Assembly: GCF_002964665.1 (NCBI RefSeq)
Contig: NZ_PQBZ01000034.1
Location: 248,429 to 312,428 of the forward strand
Reading direction: 5' to 3'
Length of the DNA: 64,000 bases
Source of the DNA: Pseudoalteromonas sp. T1lg23B
GTDB lineage: Bacteria > Pseudomonadota > Gammaproteobacteria > Enterobacterales > Alteromonadaceae
The position numbers and the translations under genes were made by a program. Below the pieces are notes generated by a model, which saw nothing but the letters and a program-made list of their open reading frames with translations, was not told the DNA's origin and did not search any database. The first letter of the stretch is position 1; each line of letters begins with the position of its first letter. Positions 26,510 to 36,706 of this stretch are shown piece by piece.

Positions 26510-28660
26510 TTACCAACGATGGGTATAATTAAGCTTAATGGTTTTCTCATCAAAGTCGGTCTCTCTGCTATGCCAGCCGTCTTCTAAATCGTAACCCTTA
26601 TTGATACTGAGTTGGTATAACTCATCTGGCGCAGTTTGATAACGTAATCGGCTAAAAACGGACAACCTGTCAGAGCGAGTATTATGTTGAATCATGGTGT
26701 TCCATGACCAATCTTGGTTGAATGCGATATTTGCCTTAAAACGGGTGCTGTACATATTGTCTTTGATACCGTCTCGTTCGTAGTAGTGATTTCTACGACT
26801 CAGCGATAGCATAATATGTTTATTCGGCTTGAAAAATACCTCGCCCAAAATTTGCTTTCTGTCACTATCAAAGAACTGACCCGAGGTAAGTTTAATGTAG
26901 CCTGAAATCATTTGATCCGAGGGGGTTTCATAAAATATGGACCACTGATCAAAATCATAGTCTTGTGCGTCGAACTTGATGTTTCTACCCATGGCATATT
27001 GGCTTTTTAACCGCTCTTTACGTGATTCGTATTGTACATAACCACTGGCATTGCTTGTTGTTAACCAATGAAAAGGTCTAATAACGTATTCTTTACTCAG
27101 CCAGTTATTGTCTGTGTCGTTACGCTGATAGTACAAATAAACAAACTGATAAAGAGTGAGGTAGTCGCTGAGAAGCCCTGTTTTAGGGCGCTCTCGGAAC
27201 CGTGTTTCTAGCTCATAGTAGTTGATCCCATTGCGGTTAACAAAGCCTAAATCGGGATTAAAGTCGTCACCTAAATAGCGATACTTAGCTTTAATGTTTA
27301 TGGTGTCATTGGGTAGATATAACTGAGCGCCATATGCTTTCGTGTCTTCCATGCCGTTCTTTTTCTGTGTTTCCTGATACCAAGCATGCGCTTGTATTTG
27401 TTGCTCCGCTAAGAATTCGGATGCAAACCGATAATCAACCCCGTAAAGACCACTGTTTTTTTCATCATCACTGCTGCCGTCTGTTACGATAACGCCAATT
27501 TGATGATTGTCATTAATCTGCTGTTTAACTCGTGCGACGGTAAGTTGAGTGTTGTCATCTTTGGCGCCATCTTGTTGCTGGTTTACGCTTAATAAACCAA
27601 AGCTGGTGTTATGCACTTTACCCGTCAGTTTGCTGCCCCAGTTTATATCCAATACACCACTGTGTTGCCCTTGACCAATGCGGCGAGAATAAAAAGGCAT
27701 ACCATTATAGTCGTTATTACTAAATCCGCCGAAGCTAAATACCTGTGTATCTTGAAGAAAAAAGTCCCTTTTTTCAGAAAAGAACTCACTAAATCGAGTC
27801 ATATTAATATTAACTTCGTCCACATCAGTGCCTGAAAAGTCTGTATTCAAAGTCAGTACGCCGGTGATGTTTGGCGTAAACTTGTAAAAAGCATCAGCAG
27901 ATGGGGTCCACTTACTTGCTTCTTGATTTTCTTTGTAACTGAGCCCGCCTTTTAACTCGATGCCTTTACCTTGATTAAGCCCGTTGATATTGGTTATTTT
28001 ACCCACCTGTGGCGCGGTCCAGCCATCGTTTTCTGGGTCGTTAAGGTTCCAATAGATGTGTTTATTTGGTTGTGAAAGTTTATGCCTCAGTTGCAAGCCC
28101 CAATCCTGCTTATTCGGGTCAAACGAGATCGATTGCACTGGGATTGCCATTTCTACACTCCAGCCATTATCAGTGCGCTGTGTTTTGGCATACCAAATTG
28201 TACTCCATTCACCTATATACCCAGTTCCGTCAATCAATCCATCTTCGCGCACACCAGAGGGGGTTACATGAAAAAGGTATGCATCGCGCTTATCAAAATT
28301 TGTATCTAGGCTGATCCCAAAATAGTCTTCGTTCCATATTGTTTCGCCCTGAGTAAGTACCCTGTCTATGATGGTGTTTTGTGGTTGAAATATTTCGGCC
28401 GCAACATAAAAAAACGCATCATCATAAGCAATTCTGGCCTTAATGGGGTAAAGGGGTTTATCACCAAGGTTGGGACGAAATTCAACAAACTGCTCAATGA
28501 GGTTGGCTCCTTGCCATTCATGTTCCTCAATATGGCCGTCTATGGTTGGTGCTTGTGTGATTTTAGTGATAGCTAAAGGCGTTCGTTGATAAGTTTGTTC
28601 AGCATTCACCCATAGACTTGGAAAAGCGACTGCCAAACAAATGTAGTTTGCATATTTCAT
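26510..28660 (-). CDS. CBM9-like/DUF5916 outer-membrane protein
   Basis: A 716-residue protein with a signal ending VNA. The N-terminal part (about 35-230) has the family 9 carbohydrate-binding fold pattern: APTIDGHIEEHEW, AYDDAFFYVAAEI and YLFHVTPSGVREDG. The rest is a DUF5916 region with alternating beta strands and a final aromatic residue (LNYTHRW), fitting an outer-membrane barrel. Proteins of this family are abundant in marine Bacteroidota and Alteromonadales and are thought to bind or move oligosaccharides or peptides, but the function is not proven. It has its own promoter region (28661-28911) shared with the photolyase operon. Confidence 0.85.
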   Translation of the reverse strand: MKYANYICLAVAFPSLWVNAEQTYQRTPLAITKITQAPTIDGHIEEHEWQGANLIEQFVEFRPNLGDKPLYPIKARIAYDDAFFYVAAEIFQPQNTIIDRVLTQGETIWNEDYFGISLDTNFDKRDAYLFHVTPSGVREDGLIDGTGYIGEWSTIWYAKTQRTDNGWSVEMAIPVQSISFDPNKQDWGLQLRHKLSQPNKHIYWNLNDPENDGWTAPQVGKITNINGLNQGKGIELKGGLSYKENQEASKWTPSADAFYKFTPNITGVLTLNTDFSGTDVDEVNINMTRFSEFFSEKRDFFLQDTQVFSFGGFSNNDYNGMPFYSRRIGQGQHSGVLDINWGSKLTGKVHNTSFGLLSVNQQQDGAKDDNTQLTVARVKQQINDNHQIGVIVTDGSSDDEKNSGLYGVDYRFASEFLAEQQIQAHAWYQETQKKNGMEDTKAYGAQLYLPNDTINIKAKYRYLGDDFNPDLGFVNRNGINYYELETRFRERPKTGLLSDYLTLYQFVYLYYQRNDTDNNWLSKEYVIRPFHWLTTSNASGYVQYESRKERLKSQYAMGRNIKFDAQDYDFDQWSIFYETPSDQMISGYIKLTSGQFFDSDRKQILGEVFFKPNKHIMLSLSRRNHYYERDGIKDNMYSTRFKANIAFNQDWSWNTMIQHNTRSDRLSVFSRLRYQTAPDELYQLSINKGYDLEDGWHSRETDFDEKTIKLNYTHRW

Positions 28661-28911
28661 TATTAATATCCTGCAAGAAAAACTTGTCGGCTATCTTCTT
28701 GGTAAACACATAGAAAGGCATGATAAAGGCAGGAAATCAGGTGACAAAAAGGTGACAACAACAAGTGATTGTCAGTAACTCTATGAAATACAAACTTTGT
28801 TTTAGTTTTTGAGACAATCAGAAATATGTCGAATAGTGAACTTTATGGGTAGCAAGCACGTATTGAGTCATTGTTTATGTAAGAAGCTAGCTGAAGGAGC
28901 AAAATCATCAT

Positions 28912-30270
28912 ATGAACAGGGCACTGTATTGGTTTACGCAGGATCTCCGATTACAAGACAATGAAGGTGTTAAATGGGCTGCACAGACACACGAACAAGT
29001 TGCATTTGTTTATGTGATTAACCCTGTATGGTTCGCGCAAAAAAATTATCACCACATGACGGTGGGAAAACACCGTTGGCGCTTTATTTGTGAATCTTTG
29101 ATAGACCTGAATGAGCAGCTAAGTGAGATGGGCCATCATTTGCAGTTATTGGTGGGTGAGCCCAGTGAACAAATTGGTCAATACATTAAAACTCACAATG
29201 TAGGGACTTTAGTGTTAGCACAACAGTTTGGTGTGTATGAACAGCGTGCTATCGCTCGTATCTGTCAGTGTAACAGTACCTTAACTGTCGAACATTTTAG
29301 CCAGACGACGTTATTCGACAATAGTCAGGTTAGTGAGCATGATTTACCTATGAAGTCATTTTCTACATTTAGAAACTATGTAGAAAAGCAGTCGCTGGCC
29401 ATCTCAGTCGAAAATGTATTTATTCCCCAAACTGACTTGAAAGGCATTGATAGTTTTTTACCGGCATTGAGCAGGGGATTTGACGGTCTTCTATCTGAGG
29501 TAAACGCTGAAATAGTCCCATTCGATATGGTTGGTTTGGGCTATATGATAGGTGGCGAGCACTGCGCAAATAATCACCTCAATGACTATTTCAACTCCTA
29601 TGCACCATCCAAATACAAAGAAACAAGAAACAATCTGGACGGTTTTTACAGCTCTACGAAATTGAGCGCTTATCTTGCAATTGGAAACCTTTCGCCGCGT
29701 CAAGTTTGGCATAGAATTGAGGAATATGAACGCACGAAGGTAAAAAATGAGTCGACATATTGGCTGAAATTTGAACTGCTGTGGCGTGAATACTTTCAAT
29801 GGCTACTTAAGTTTAAAGGCACATCGTTTTTTTTGTTTAAGGGAGACGGGCGCAACAAGCCCATGACAAGCTTTTATGCTAATCGTTTTGCTGCTTGGTG
29901 TGCTGGAGAAACCGCTTTTCCATTAGTCAACGCTTGTATGCACCAACTCAATGAAACTGGCTACATGTCTAATAGGGGGCGGCAAATCGTTGCCAGTTGT
30001 TTAGTTAACGAGTTAAGTGTTGATTGGCGTTATGGCGCGGCTTATTTCCAACAGCAGTTGATTGACTATGATGTTGCTTCAAATTGGGGGAATTGGCAAT
30101 ACATCGCTGGGGTGGGTGTAGACCCTCGTGGCGGGCGTCATTTCAATATCCCTAAACAAGCACAATTATATGATGCTGAGGGTCAATTCGTTAAAAAATG
30201 GCGCGGCCATAGCAACAACGAATTTGCTTATGACTGTGTTGACCCATCCGATTGGCCATTCTGCGAATGA
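28912..30270 (+). CDS. CRY-DASH cryptochrome/photolyase
   Basis: The 452-residue protein begins [16 protein letters not shown] (photolyase N-terminal domain) and has a FAD-binding C-terminal half with [35 protein letters not shown] and [20 protein letters not shown] followed by [13 protein letters not shown], the diagnostic segment of the DASH group. CRY-DASH proteins repair cyclobutane dimers in single-stranded DNA and may signal blue light. ATG at 28912 follows AAGGAG at some distance. It overlaps the DUF2256 gene by ATGA, so the operon is translationally coupled. Confidence 0.92.
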   Translation: MNRALYWFTQDLRLQDNEGVKWAAQTHEQVAFVYVINPVWFAQKNYHHMTVGKHRWRFICESLIDLNEQLSEMGHHLQLLVGEPSEQIGQYIKTHNVGTLVLAQQFGVYEQRAIARICQCNSTLTVEHFSQTTLFDNSQVSEHDLPMKSFSTFRNYVEKQSLAISVENVFIPQTDLKGIDSFLPALSRGFDGLLSEVNAEIVPFDMVGLGYMIGGEHCANNHLNDYFNSYAPSKYKETRNNLDGFYSSTKLSAYLAIGNLSPRQVWHRIEEYERTKVKNESTYWLKFELLWREYFQWLLKFKGTSFFLFKGDGRNKPMTSFYANRFAAWCAGETAFPLVNACMHQLNETGYMSNRGRQIVASCLVNELSVDWRYGAAYFQQQLIDYDVASNWGNWQYIAGVGVDPRGGRHFNIPKQAQLYDAEGQFVKKWRGHSNNEFAYDCVDPSDWPFCE

Positions 30271-30425
30271 ACAAATCCCAGTTGCCAGTTAAAGTGTGTG
30301 CGTGTTGTCAACGGCCGTTTACATGGCGAAAGAAGTGGCAAAGAGATTGGGAGAGGGTGAAATACTGCTCAAAGCGCTGCGCCAGAAATAAGTTTATTAA
30401 GACAGAGGTCACTGATAATGAATAA
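30267..30425 (+). CDS. DUF2256 zinc-ribbon-like small protein
   Basis: The ATG at 30267 overlaps the CRY-DASH stop (ATGA), and the frame ends at TAA 30423-30425, inside the next gene. The 52-residue peptide has [20 protein letters not shown], then [12 protein letters not shown], the DUF2256 pattern of paired cysteines with a WRKKW core. DUF2256 proteins are commonly encoded beside photolyase/cryptochrome genes in proteobacteria and cyanobacteria, and their role is unknown. The Cys pattern suggests a zinc site, and the basic Trp-rich core suggests nucleic-acid or partner binding, which is inference. Confidence 0.88.
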   Translation: MNKSQLPVKVCACCQRPFTWRKKWQRDWERVKYCSKRCARNKFIKTEVTDNE

Positions 30426-31992
30426 AACCTCGTACAGGTGTATCAGGCTCATCCTTGGCGATCAGCTTAACCCTCAACACGCGTGGTTTAGGGAAAAGGA
30501 CGAGGGAGTGCTTTATGTTATAGCTGAGCTGCATCAAGAAACCGCTTATGTTCGCCATCACATTCAAAAGGTCTGTGCTTTTTTCAGCGCCATGCATCAC
30601 TTTGCACAAGCGTTGGACCAAGCGGGCCATCATGTGCTTCATTTAACCTTAGACGATACCAAACCATTTGCTTCGCTAACTGATTTGCTCAGCAATTTGA
30701 TAGCCAAATACGCGGCGAGCCATTTTGAGTATCAACTCCCCGACGAATATCGCTTAAGGCAACAGCTTGCTCAGTTTGCCCAAAACCTACAGTTAAACTG
30801 CACTTGCTTTGAAACGGAGCACTTTTATCTCGATGAAAACGCACTAAAAAAAGAATTCAAAGCGGGTCACCACCACCGCATGGAGGCTTTCTACCGTCGG
30901 ATGCGAAAGCAATTCAACATACTTATGAATGATGGTGAGCCTGAGGGTGGACGTTGGAACTTTGATTCAAACAATAGAAACAAGTTAAAACCGAAGGATT
31001 TCAACACAGTGCCTGCACCTTTGCTATTTGAAAACGATGTCAGTGAGATACTCGAGAGGCTAAAAAGGCATTCAATTAAAACCATCGGGGAGACACAAGA
31101 TTCAATTATTTGGCCTGTGACAAGAGCCCAAGCAAAGCAACTTATGGCATTTTTTTGTGAACACTGTCTGCCGCTATTTGGTGAATATCAGGACGCAATG
31201 ACATGTACGTTGGATAATGCCATAGATAAACGTCAGTGGAGTCTGTTTCACTCTCGTTTGTCTTTTGCACTGAACGCCAAAATGATAAGCCCTGCCTATG
31301 TTGTAAATACGGCGTTGGCATATTACCAGCAGCACAAAAACACAATTTCCTTGTCACAAATTGAAGGGTTCGTTAGACAGATCATTGGTTGGCGCGAGTT
31401 TATTAGGGGAATTTATTGGGTGAATATGCCCCAGTACTCGAAGTTAAATAGCTTGTCAGCAAATCGCACATTACCGGAGTTTTTTTGGACCGCGAATACA
31501 CAGATGAATTGCTTGCAACATGTGATCTCCCAATCGTTAGAAGATGCTTATGCCCATCACATTCAGCGCTTAATGATAACTGGAAACTTCTGTTTGTTGG
31601 CAGGCATAGACCCAAGCATGGTAGATGAATGGTACTTGGGAATTTACATAGATGCGATTGAGTGGGTAGAGATGCCAAATACCCGTGGTATGAGTCAATT
31701 TGCAGATGGTGGTATTGTAGCTTCTAAGGCCTATGCTGCCAGTGGTAACTATGTAAAAAAAATGTCTGATTACTGCTCACAGTGCCACTATCAGGTGAGT
31801 GAAACTACAGGGGAAAACGCATGTCCACTTAACTCGCTCTATTGGCGATTTATGGATAAAAACCAACCAGCTTTCGCAAATAACCCAAGAAATAAGATGG
31901 TATATGCAAACTGGTTGAAAAAATCCGATTCACAGCGAGAGGAAATTATCGCTCAGGCTGAACATTATTTGTTAAATATTGAAAATCTCTAA
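30418..31992 (+). CDS. FeS-BCP photolyase-like ((6-4) photolyase, cryptochrome-related)
   Basis: The gene overlaps the DUF2256 frame by eight bases. The 524-residue protein starts with [17 protein letters not shown], the DPRP (deoxyribodipyrimidine photolyase-related) N-terminus, and has a helical FAD domain. Four cysteines are placed as in FeS-BCP proteins: Cys392, Cys453, Cys456 and Cys469, with C-x2-C-x12-C spacing in the last three matching the PhrB cluster. Family knowledge: these enzymes repair (6-4) photoproducts and carry FAD, a lumazine chromophore and a 4Fe-4S cluster. With the CRY-DASH gene it forms a two-photolyase operon. A weak hairpin CCCCTT/AAGGGG (31999-32042) follows the stop. 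Confidence 0.92.
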   Translation: MNKTSYRCIRLILGDQLNPQHAWFREKDEGVLYVIAELHQETAYVRHHIQKVCAFFSAMHHFAQALDQAGHHVLHLTLDDTKPFASLTDLLSNLIAKYAASHFEYQLPDEYRLRQQLAQFAQNLQLNCTCFETEHFYLDENALKKEFKAGHHHRMEAFYRRMRKQFNILMNDGEPEGGRWNFDSNNRNKLKPKDFNTVPAPLLFENDVSEILERLKRHSIKTIGETQDSIIWPVTRAQAKQLMAFFCEHCLPLFGEYQDAMTCTLDNAIDKRQWSLFHSRLSFALNAKMISPAYVVNTALAYYQQHKNTISLSQIEGFVRQIIGWREFIRGIYWVNMPQYSKLNSLSANRTLPEFFWTANTQMNCLQHVISQSLEDAYAHHIQRLMITGNFCLLAGIDPSMVDEWYLGIYIDAIEWVEMPNTRGMSQFADGGIVASKAYAASGNYVKKMSDYCSQCHYQVSETTGENACPLNSLYWRFMDKNQPAFANNPRNKMVYANWLKKSDSQREEIIAQAEHYLLNIENL

Positions 31993-32143
31993 ATGATACC
32001 CCTTGTAGTCTATCTCGCAGAGTGTAAAGGGGCTTTACAGTACGTAAATATCATTGGCTAAGCTGAATACTATTTTCTTGGCGTAAAAAGCTGATTTCCA
32101 GTTCAAGATCACTTAACATGTGATTTTTGACTCAGGGATTACT

Positions 32144-32767
32144 ATGGAATTGTCTACTTGGCTCAGTTTGGCCACGATCTGTATTTTGGGCGCAATGTCA
32201 CCCGGTCCAAGTTTAGCTGTTGTCATGCGCCATTCATTACATAACAGCGCGTTACATGGCATCGTGGCAAGTGTGTCTCATGGTATGGGCGTAGGTTTAT
32301 ATGCGGTTCTATCTTTGCTAGGTCTAGCCGGACTAATAACCCATTACCCATTGTTATTCCAAACATTGGTCATTGGTGGGGCGATTTATCTAGCATATAT
32401 GGGGATTAAAATTCTAACCAGTACTTCCTCTGGAATTAACGTTCAACAATCGGTTAGCCAAGATAATTTGCGTCAAGCGGCACAAGATGGGTTTGCCATA
32501 GCTTTTTTGAATCCCAAACTGGCAATATTCTTTTTAGCCTTATTTTCTCAATTTATAGACCCAGAAAAATTGACCTTTTACTCTGCAGTTATAATGTGCG
32601 CAACGGTATTAGTGATAGATACTATTTGGTACTTTTTTGTTTCAGTGGCGATGGCGAAGGCTAAACAAAGATTCGACTTGGTATCAAAACAGCGCTTTAT
32701 TGATAAAGCATTGGGTATTGTATTTTTGTTATTAGCGCTCAGAGTTGTCGTTACGCAGTTTTCTTAA
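32144..32767 (+). CDS. LysE/RhtB-family amino-acid exporter
   Basis: ATG at 32144 with CAGGGA upstream is preferred; 32120 would add eight residues. The 207-residue protein has six hydrophobic segments and the LysE-family signature GAMSPGPSLAVV in the first helix, with FLNPKLAIFFLALF in the middle. These carriers export amino acids or derivatives by proton antiport. The substrate cannot be told from the sequence. It is convergent with the 32782 gene. Confidence 0.88.
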   Translation: MELSTWLSLATICILGAMSPGPSLAVVMRHSLHNSALHGIVASVSHGMGVGLYAVLSLLGLAGLITHYPLLFQTLVIGGAIYLAYMGIKILTSTSSGINVQQSVSQDNLRQAAQDGFAIAFLNPKLAIFFLALFSQFIDPEKLTFYSAVIMCATVLVIDTIWYFFVSVAMAKAKQRFDLVSKQRFIDKALGIVFLLLALRVVVTQFS

Positions 32768-32781
32768 AATAAGATGGTTAG

Positions 32782-33366
32782 CTAGGCTAAACTTGCACTA
32801 TATAACTCAAAGATAACTTGTTTTAGCTCTTGTAAGCCTTCATGAATATCCATTATTTCTAACGACACTGCGGTGTCGTTAACTATTTTAGCAACCTCTA
32901 CTTCAAACTGCGCTCGTCTGTTATTGGGCAGGTGGAGGGTGACCTGATCTTGAGTTAATGCCTCGTAAAGCGTGCTTGCTATAAATGGGTGGGTGCGGAT
33001 CACTAGCCCAGAAAGAGAGAGAGATAAAACACTAAAAGGGAGGTTTACAGCATCGGTTTTAAGCACAATACCCGTCAGTCGTTCAGTTATCCAATGGCGA
33101 TTAGTTGACTCTGCAGCGAAAATATTTGGTAAATCACATGAAAAACTAGGCAAGCCTGCTTCAGAAGTATGTAAATGCGCTGGGAAGTAGACCACTTCGG
33201 AATTCACTTTAGCAACCAGCTGAATATCTGAAGCTTGGCGTAAAGTGTGAAGCCACAGTTTTAACTGTGATGCATGCTGATCTTCAAGGCATACATCAAA
33301 GTGTGGCTTACTTTCTTCTCGTAACACTTGATAAATAAATTTAGTTTCTTCCTTTGAAAGCTTCAT
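32782..33366 (-). CDS. Hypothetical protein, PilZ-like C-terminal half
   Basis: A 194-residue soluble protein without signal peptide. The second half has the beta-strand rhythm of PilZ domains (FSVLSLSLSGLVIRTHP and a long RRAQFEVEVAKIVNDTAV), but the usual RxxxR and DxSxxG motifs are degraded or absent (here SLSLSGL). If related, it may have lost c-di-GMP binding. The N-terminus (about 1-90) is unassigned. The call is cautious; no partner genes suggest a pathway. Confidence 0.5.
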   Translation of the reverse strand: MKLSKEETKFIYQVLREESKPHFDVCLEDQHASQLKLWLHTLRQASDIQLVAKVNSEVVYFPAHLHTSEAGLPSFSCDLPNIFAAESTNRHWITERLTGIVLKTDAVNLPFSVLSLSLSGLVIRTHPFIASTLYEALTQDQVTLHLPNNRRAQFEVEVAKIVNDTAVSLEIMDIHEGLQELKQVIFELYSASLA

Positions 33367-33642
33367 TGTGTTGGTCCGCTAAAAAGTGTTGTCGTAAAAT
33401 ATGCATACTTTGTACCGCTTATAGCTCACAATTTGAGTGTACGACCATTCACAATAATTGGCGATTACAGCCTATTACAGACAACTAAATGTAGAAATTA
33501 CTCATTAAATCTTAGGCGCTTATAGTGTTATCGGCGTTTCCTGTTTAATATTTAGCCTAAAATTAAGCTGGAATTGGCAATAATACATGTGCGCTAAATA
33601 GTGGAGTTTGCATTGGGGTGCATAAACGTTCAATGAATCAGC

Positions 33643-34368
33643 CTATTGCTGCTCAGTGAAGTGCGTTTTTCTCATGAAAACTTCTTGCTCGGCACGCCGT
33701 ATAAGCTTATCCAGTTCGCCACTTTGTTTTAGTTGTTTGAGCTTATTATCAACTTTTTGGATCAGCTTAACGTGCTCTTTGCGGATGTAGTGATAGAGTG
33801 CTTGTTTATCTAAGCTATGTGGATGTGCCTCAACGGTCGTAATACCCAAATTTTTCAATACAATAAGACCATCCATTTTATTGGTCAGAGCAATGTCTGC
33901 CAACCCAGCGTCAACTAACTTGAACATTTGCGCTGTATTGTCAGTATCGGTGACGTTTGTCATGCCTTGAGTCACGTTTTGAGTATGCTTAACCCCTCGT
34001 ACTCTAACAACCTGATAATTACGCAAGTCACTCGCTTTATTGATTACAATGCCACTGTTCTTTCTGGTAAATACCATGGTTTCTAAGTGATAGTAGGGGG
34101 TGGGTACACGCGTTGTGGAGGGGGTTTCATCACCATAACTGTGGATGCGCATAATTTCACCATCGTTTATTCCTGTGGCGGCTTCGTGTTGGGCGCGTTT
34201 GCCGGGCAGTGGAGTAATCGCTATTTTAATACCGAGTTGTTGATATACTTCTTTAATAACGATGCGACCAACTTCTTGCTCAATCAGATAATTTATTGAT
34301 GCAAAGCGATACTCCTGAGCTGAGCAATTGAAAGCAAGGTACAAAAGTAATAGAACGGCATACTTCAT
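33643..34368 (-). CDS. Periplasmic solute-binding-like protein (SBP_bac_3 type), orphan
   Basis: A 241-residue protein with signal MKYAVLLLLYLAFNCSA. It contains QLGIKIAITPLPGKRAQHEA, a Thr/Pro-rich PSTTRVPTPYYHLETMVF stretch and a second-lobe block DLRNYQVVRVRGVKHTQ. No transport genes are near. It starts at a divergent region with the CadC-like regulator (34369-34643), which may control it; that is context only. The two other orphan members are at 9842 and 15702. Confidence 0.72.
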   Translation of the reverse strand: MKYAVLLLLYLAFNCSAQEYRFASINYLIEQEVGRIVIKEVYQQLGIKIAITPLPGKRAQHEAATGINDGEIMRIHSYGDETPSTTRVPTPYYHLETMVFTRKNSGIVINKASDLRNYQVVRVRGVKHTQNVTQGMTNVTDTDNTAQMFKLVDAGLADIALTNKMDGLIVLKNLGITTVEAHPHSLDKQALYHYIRKEHVKLIQKVDNKLKQLKQSGELDKLIRRAEQEVFMRKTHFTEQQ

Positions 34369-34643
34369 GAAGGTTTAAATTTTAAATAATGCAATTGTGC
34401 GAATTATAGCGCAAGTGCTATAAGAGTTTTAATGTTACACATCTAATTTACCGACTTGGGCTAATAAAAAGGATAAAACTTCATTCATAAAGTGAGGTTA
34501 AATGACAGCACAACGATAAGGTGACCTTACAAATTTGGCTTGAAATAATGTGCAATTCACAATTTAATACATATTTACATTTGCATTAATATTTTAAAAA
34601 CCTAGTATGCTAGGGCGCGCAATAAAGAACTATAAGAAGATAG

Positions 34644-36686
34644 ATGTCAGTCATAGAATTTGGTGAATTTCAGTTTAATTTAGCCTTATCTCAGTTAAAG
34701 CATAACGAGCAAGAGGTTGTACTTGACCCAAGGCAACAAGCATTACTTGTTTTTTTTATACAAAACCCTCAACGCGTGATTAACCGTGATGAACTACAGG
34801 AGCATATTTGGCAGGGGGTGATCGTCACCGACAATGCGATAAATAAACTCGTAGCAAATCTGAGAAAAGCGCTAGGAGACGACGCCAAAGAACCTAAATA
34901 TATACAAACAGTTACCAAGTCTGGATATAGATTCGTTGCCCCGGTTTCTGTTGTTGCGCATACAAGTGATCCCTCCCCGGTAGTTAATCCACGACAGCAA
35001 AGTTTGCGTGTTTCTTCGCTCATTTGGCTATTGCTCGGTATTATAATTGTGTTTGCTGTGCTGAGTTTTCTTTTGGATACAGATGCTAGAAGTAAAAAGT
35101 ATGGTGATACTTCCACGCTTACTAGGTTTCATGGCTCAAAGCTTACTCCCATATTTCTAGATGATAGCGAGAGCTTATTATTTATCAATGTGACGCTTCG
35201 AGAGCGCGAGCTTTGGCTAAGTCATGGTGTCGCAAATTCTAGAATTCTTCCCGTTCAGGTTGAATCTCAGGGACACTTTATTGATCAACTAGTCGCTTAC
35301 CGAAATGGCAGATTAGTATATTTTGGATACGAGAGTGAATGTGGCTGGTATAGTGCTGAGTTCGACCCGCAAACAAAACGCTTTGGCGAAGATGTAACAA
35401 CGTTAGCGCTATGTGGCGACTTAACAGTGCACCAAAGCATGTTGAATAAAGAGGGTGATGGTTTATTTGTGCTGGCACATCCGAAAATGCATGAACATAA
35501 TAATCAGCTTTATATTACTAACTCAGAACAACAATTAGAGCGAGTCAAGATTGAACTAGACAAGCAATGGCGTATTGTTTCTATTGATTTACACCCTCAC
35601 GACGAACGAATTCTGCTCAATGCCCATTCATTTGACGGTAAAACGGCTGCGTTTGTATACGATCCCACAAGCCAACAAGTAAGAAAAGAAAAAGAGTTTA
35701 ACAGTATATTAGAGCGAGTAATATGGGACCACAGTGGCGAAGGTTTGGTGTTTGTAAGCCCTGCGCCAAATAGCCGCCTTTTGTACCAAGCTTTAGATAG
35801 TGACGAGGCGACATTACTTGGTAATGTCAATGAAAGGCTGTGTTGTGCCATCGTCCGTCATCCGAACAATCAAGACTATGTGTTCACAAGTAGTGATAAA
35901 AACATTGATCTGAAGTGGCTATCGCCTAACTATGCTCTTGATAATAGTAGCGTGATAGACAGGTCGCCGTTATTTGCTCACATGCGCGAGGGTCACTACT
36001 TTTTATCTAATCGTGCAGGTGTTAGTCAGATATATTTTCAGGCACCTGATCAGACGGCACAATTGGTGAGCGAGCTTGCTCATAACGTTCAAATTGAATC
36101 AATGAGTTTGTCCAACGATGATGAATTTTTGTTGCTTCGAGAAAAGCACCGCCTGTGGATTGTGCCAACGAGCGAGCATGCAAAGCCTAAAGACATTTTT
36201 ATTGATGGCTATGTGTATAAGCAACATTGGCTAAGCAACACCTTGTTTTCAGTCACGCTCAAGCATAGAAACTCTAAACAAGTCATAATATACAACAGTG
36301 AGTTACAGAAAGTAGCTCAGCTTGGAGAGGGGATTGTCATTGTACTAGCTGACCAATTAAACCCAGCCAATCATTATTACGTCGACAAACAGAATAAATT
36401 ATATAAAGCATCACCCGATATTTTATTCTCGTCACCATCAACGGAGAATTTGCCAGTCATAGGGGATATTCCCGACTTTTCACAGCTCTTGATAGAAAAT
36501 GATGTGCTGTATGTGGTGAGTAAATATGGTGAGACGCTGACCACCTATAAAATTACTGATTCACTGCAATTATTATCAAAGCAGCCACTCAATGCTTATT
36601 TGGGGTTTGATGTAGACGACGGCGTTGTGCTCTACGCCGGTAAAGCCCATTACCGAAGCGAAGTGTATCGGACCTTAGCGCGATGA
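34644..36686 (+). CDS. CadC/ToxR-like membrane transcription regulator with beta-propeller sensor
   Basis: A 680-residue one-component regulator. The N-terminal winged-helix DNA-binding domain of OmpR/PhoB type runs about 3-100, including VINRDELQEHIWQGVIVTDN and KYIQTVTKSGYRFVAPV. One membrane helix (about 125-145, WLLLGIIIVFAVLSFLL) follows. The C-terminal periplasmic part (about 160-680) is rich in short beta repeats, likely a propeller of WD40/PD40 type, and would act as the sensor. The signal is unknown. The SDR gene starts 20 bases after the stop. Confidence 0.85.
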   Translation: MSVIEFGEFQFNLALSQLKHNEQEVVLDPRQQALLVFFIQNPQRVINRDELQEHIWQGVIVTDNAINKLVANLRKALGDDAKEPKYIQTVTKSGYRFVAPVSVVAHTSDPSPVVNPRQQSLRVSSLIWLLLGIIIVFAVLSFLLDTDARSKKYGDTSTLTRFHGSKLTPIFLDDSESLLFINVTLRERELWLSHGVANSRILPVQVESQGHFIDQLVAYRNGRLVYFGYESECGWYSAEFDPQTKRFGEDVTTLALCGDLTVHQSMLNKEGDGLFVLAHPKMHEHNNQLYITNSEQQLERVKIELDKQWRIVSIDLHPHDERILLNAHSFDGKTAAFVYDPTSQQVRKEKEFNSILERVIWDHSGEGLVFVSPAPNSRLLYQALDSDEATLLGNVNERLCCAIVRHPNNQDYVFTSSDKNIDLKWLSPNYALDNSSVIDRSPLFAHMREGHYFLSNRAGVSQIYFQAPDQTAQLVSELAHNVQIESMSLSNDDEFLLLREKHRLWIVPTSEHAKPKDIFIDGYVYKQHWLSNTLFSVTLKHRNSKQVIIYNSELQKVAQLGEGIVIVLADQLNPANHYYVDKQNKLYKASPDILFSSPSTENLPVIGDIPDFSQLLIENDVLYVVSKYGETLTTYKITDSLQLLSKQPLNAYLGFDVDDGVVLYAGKAHYRSEVYRTLAR

Positions 36687-36706
36687 AACTTTAAGAAGGG
36701 AGAGTC

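Noticed and set aside
31999..32042. CCCCTT/AAGGGG as terminator after the photolyase operon
   Set aside because: The 32-base loop and lack of a T run make it weak; only mentioned under the gene.
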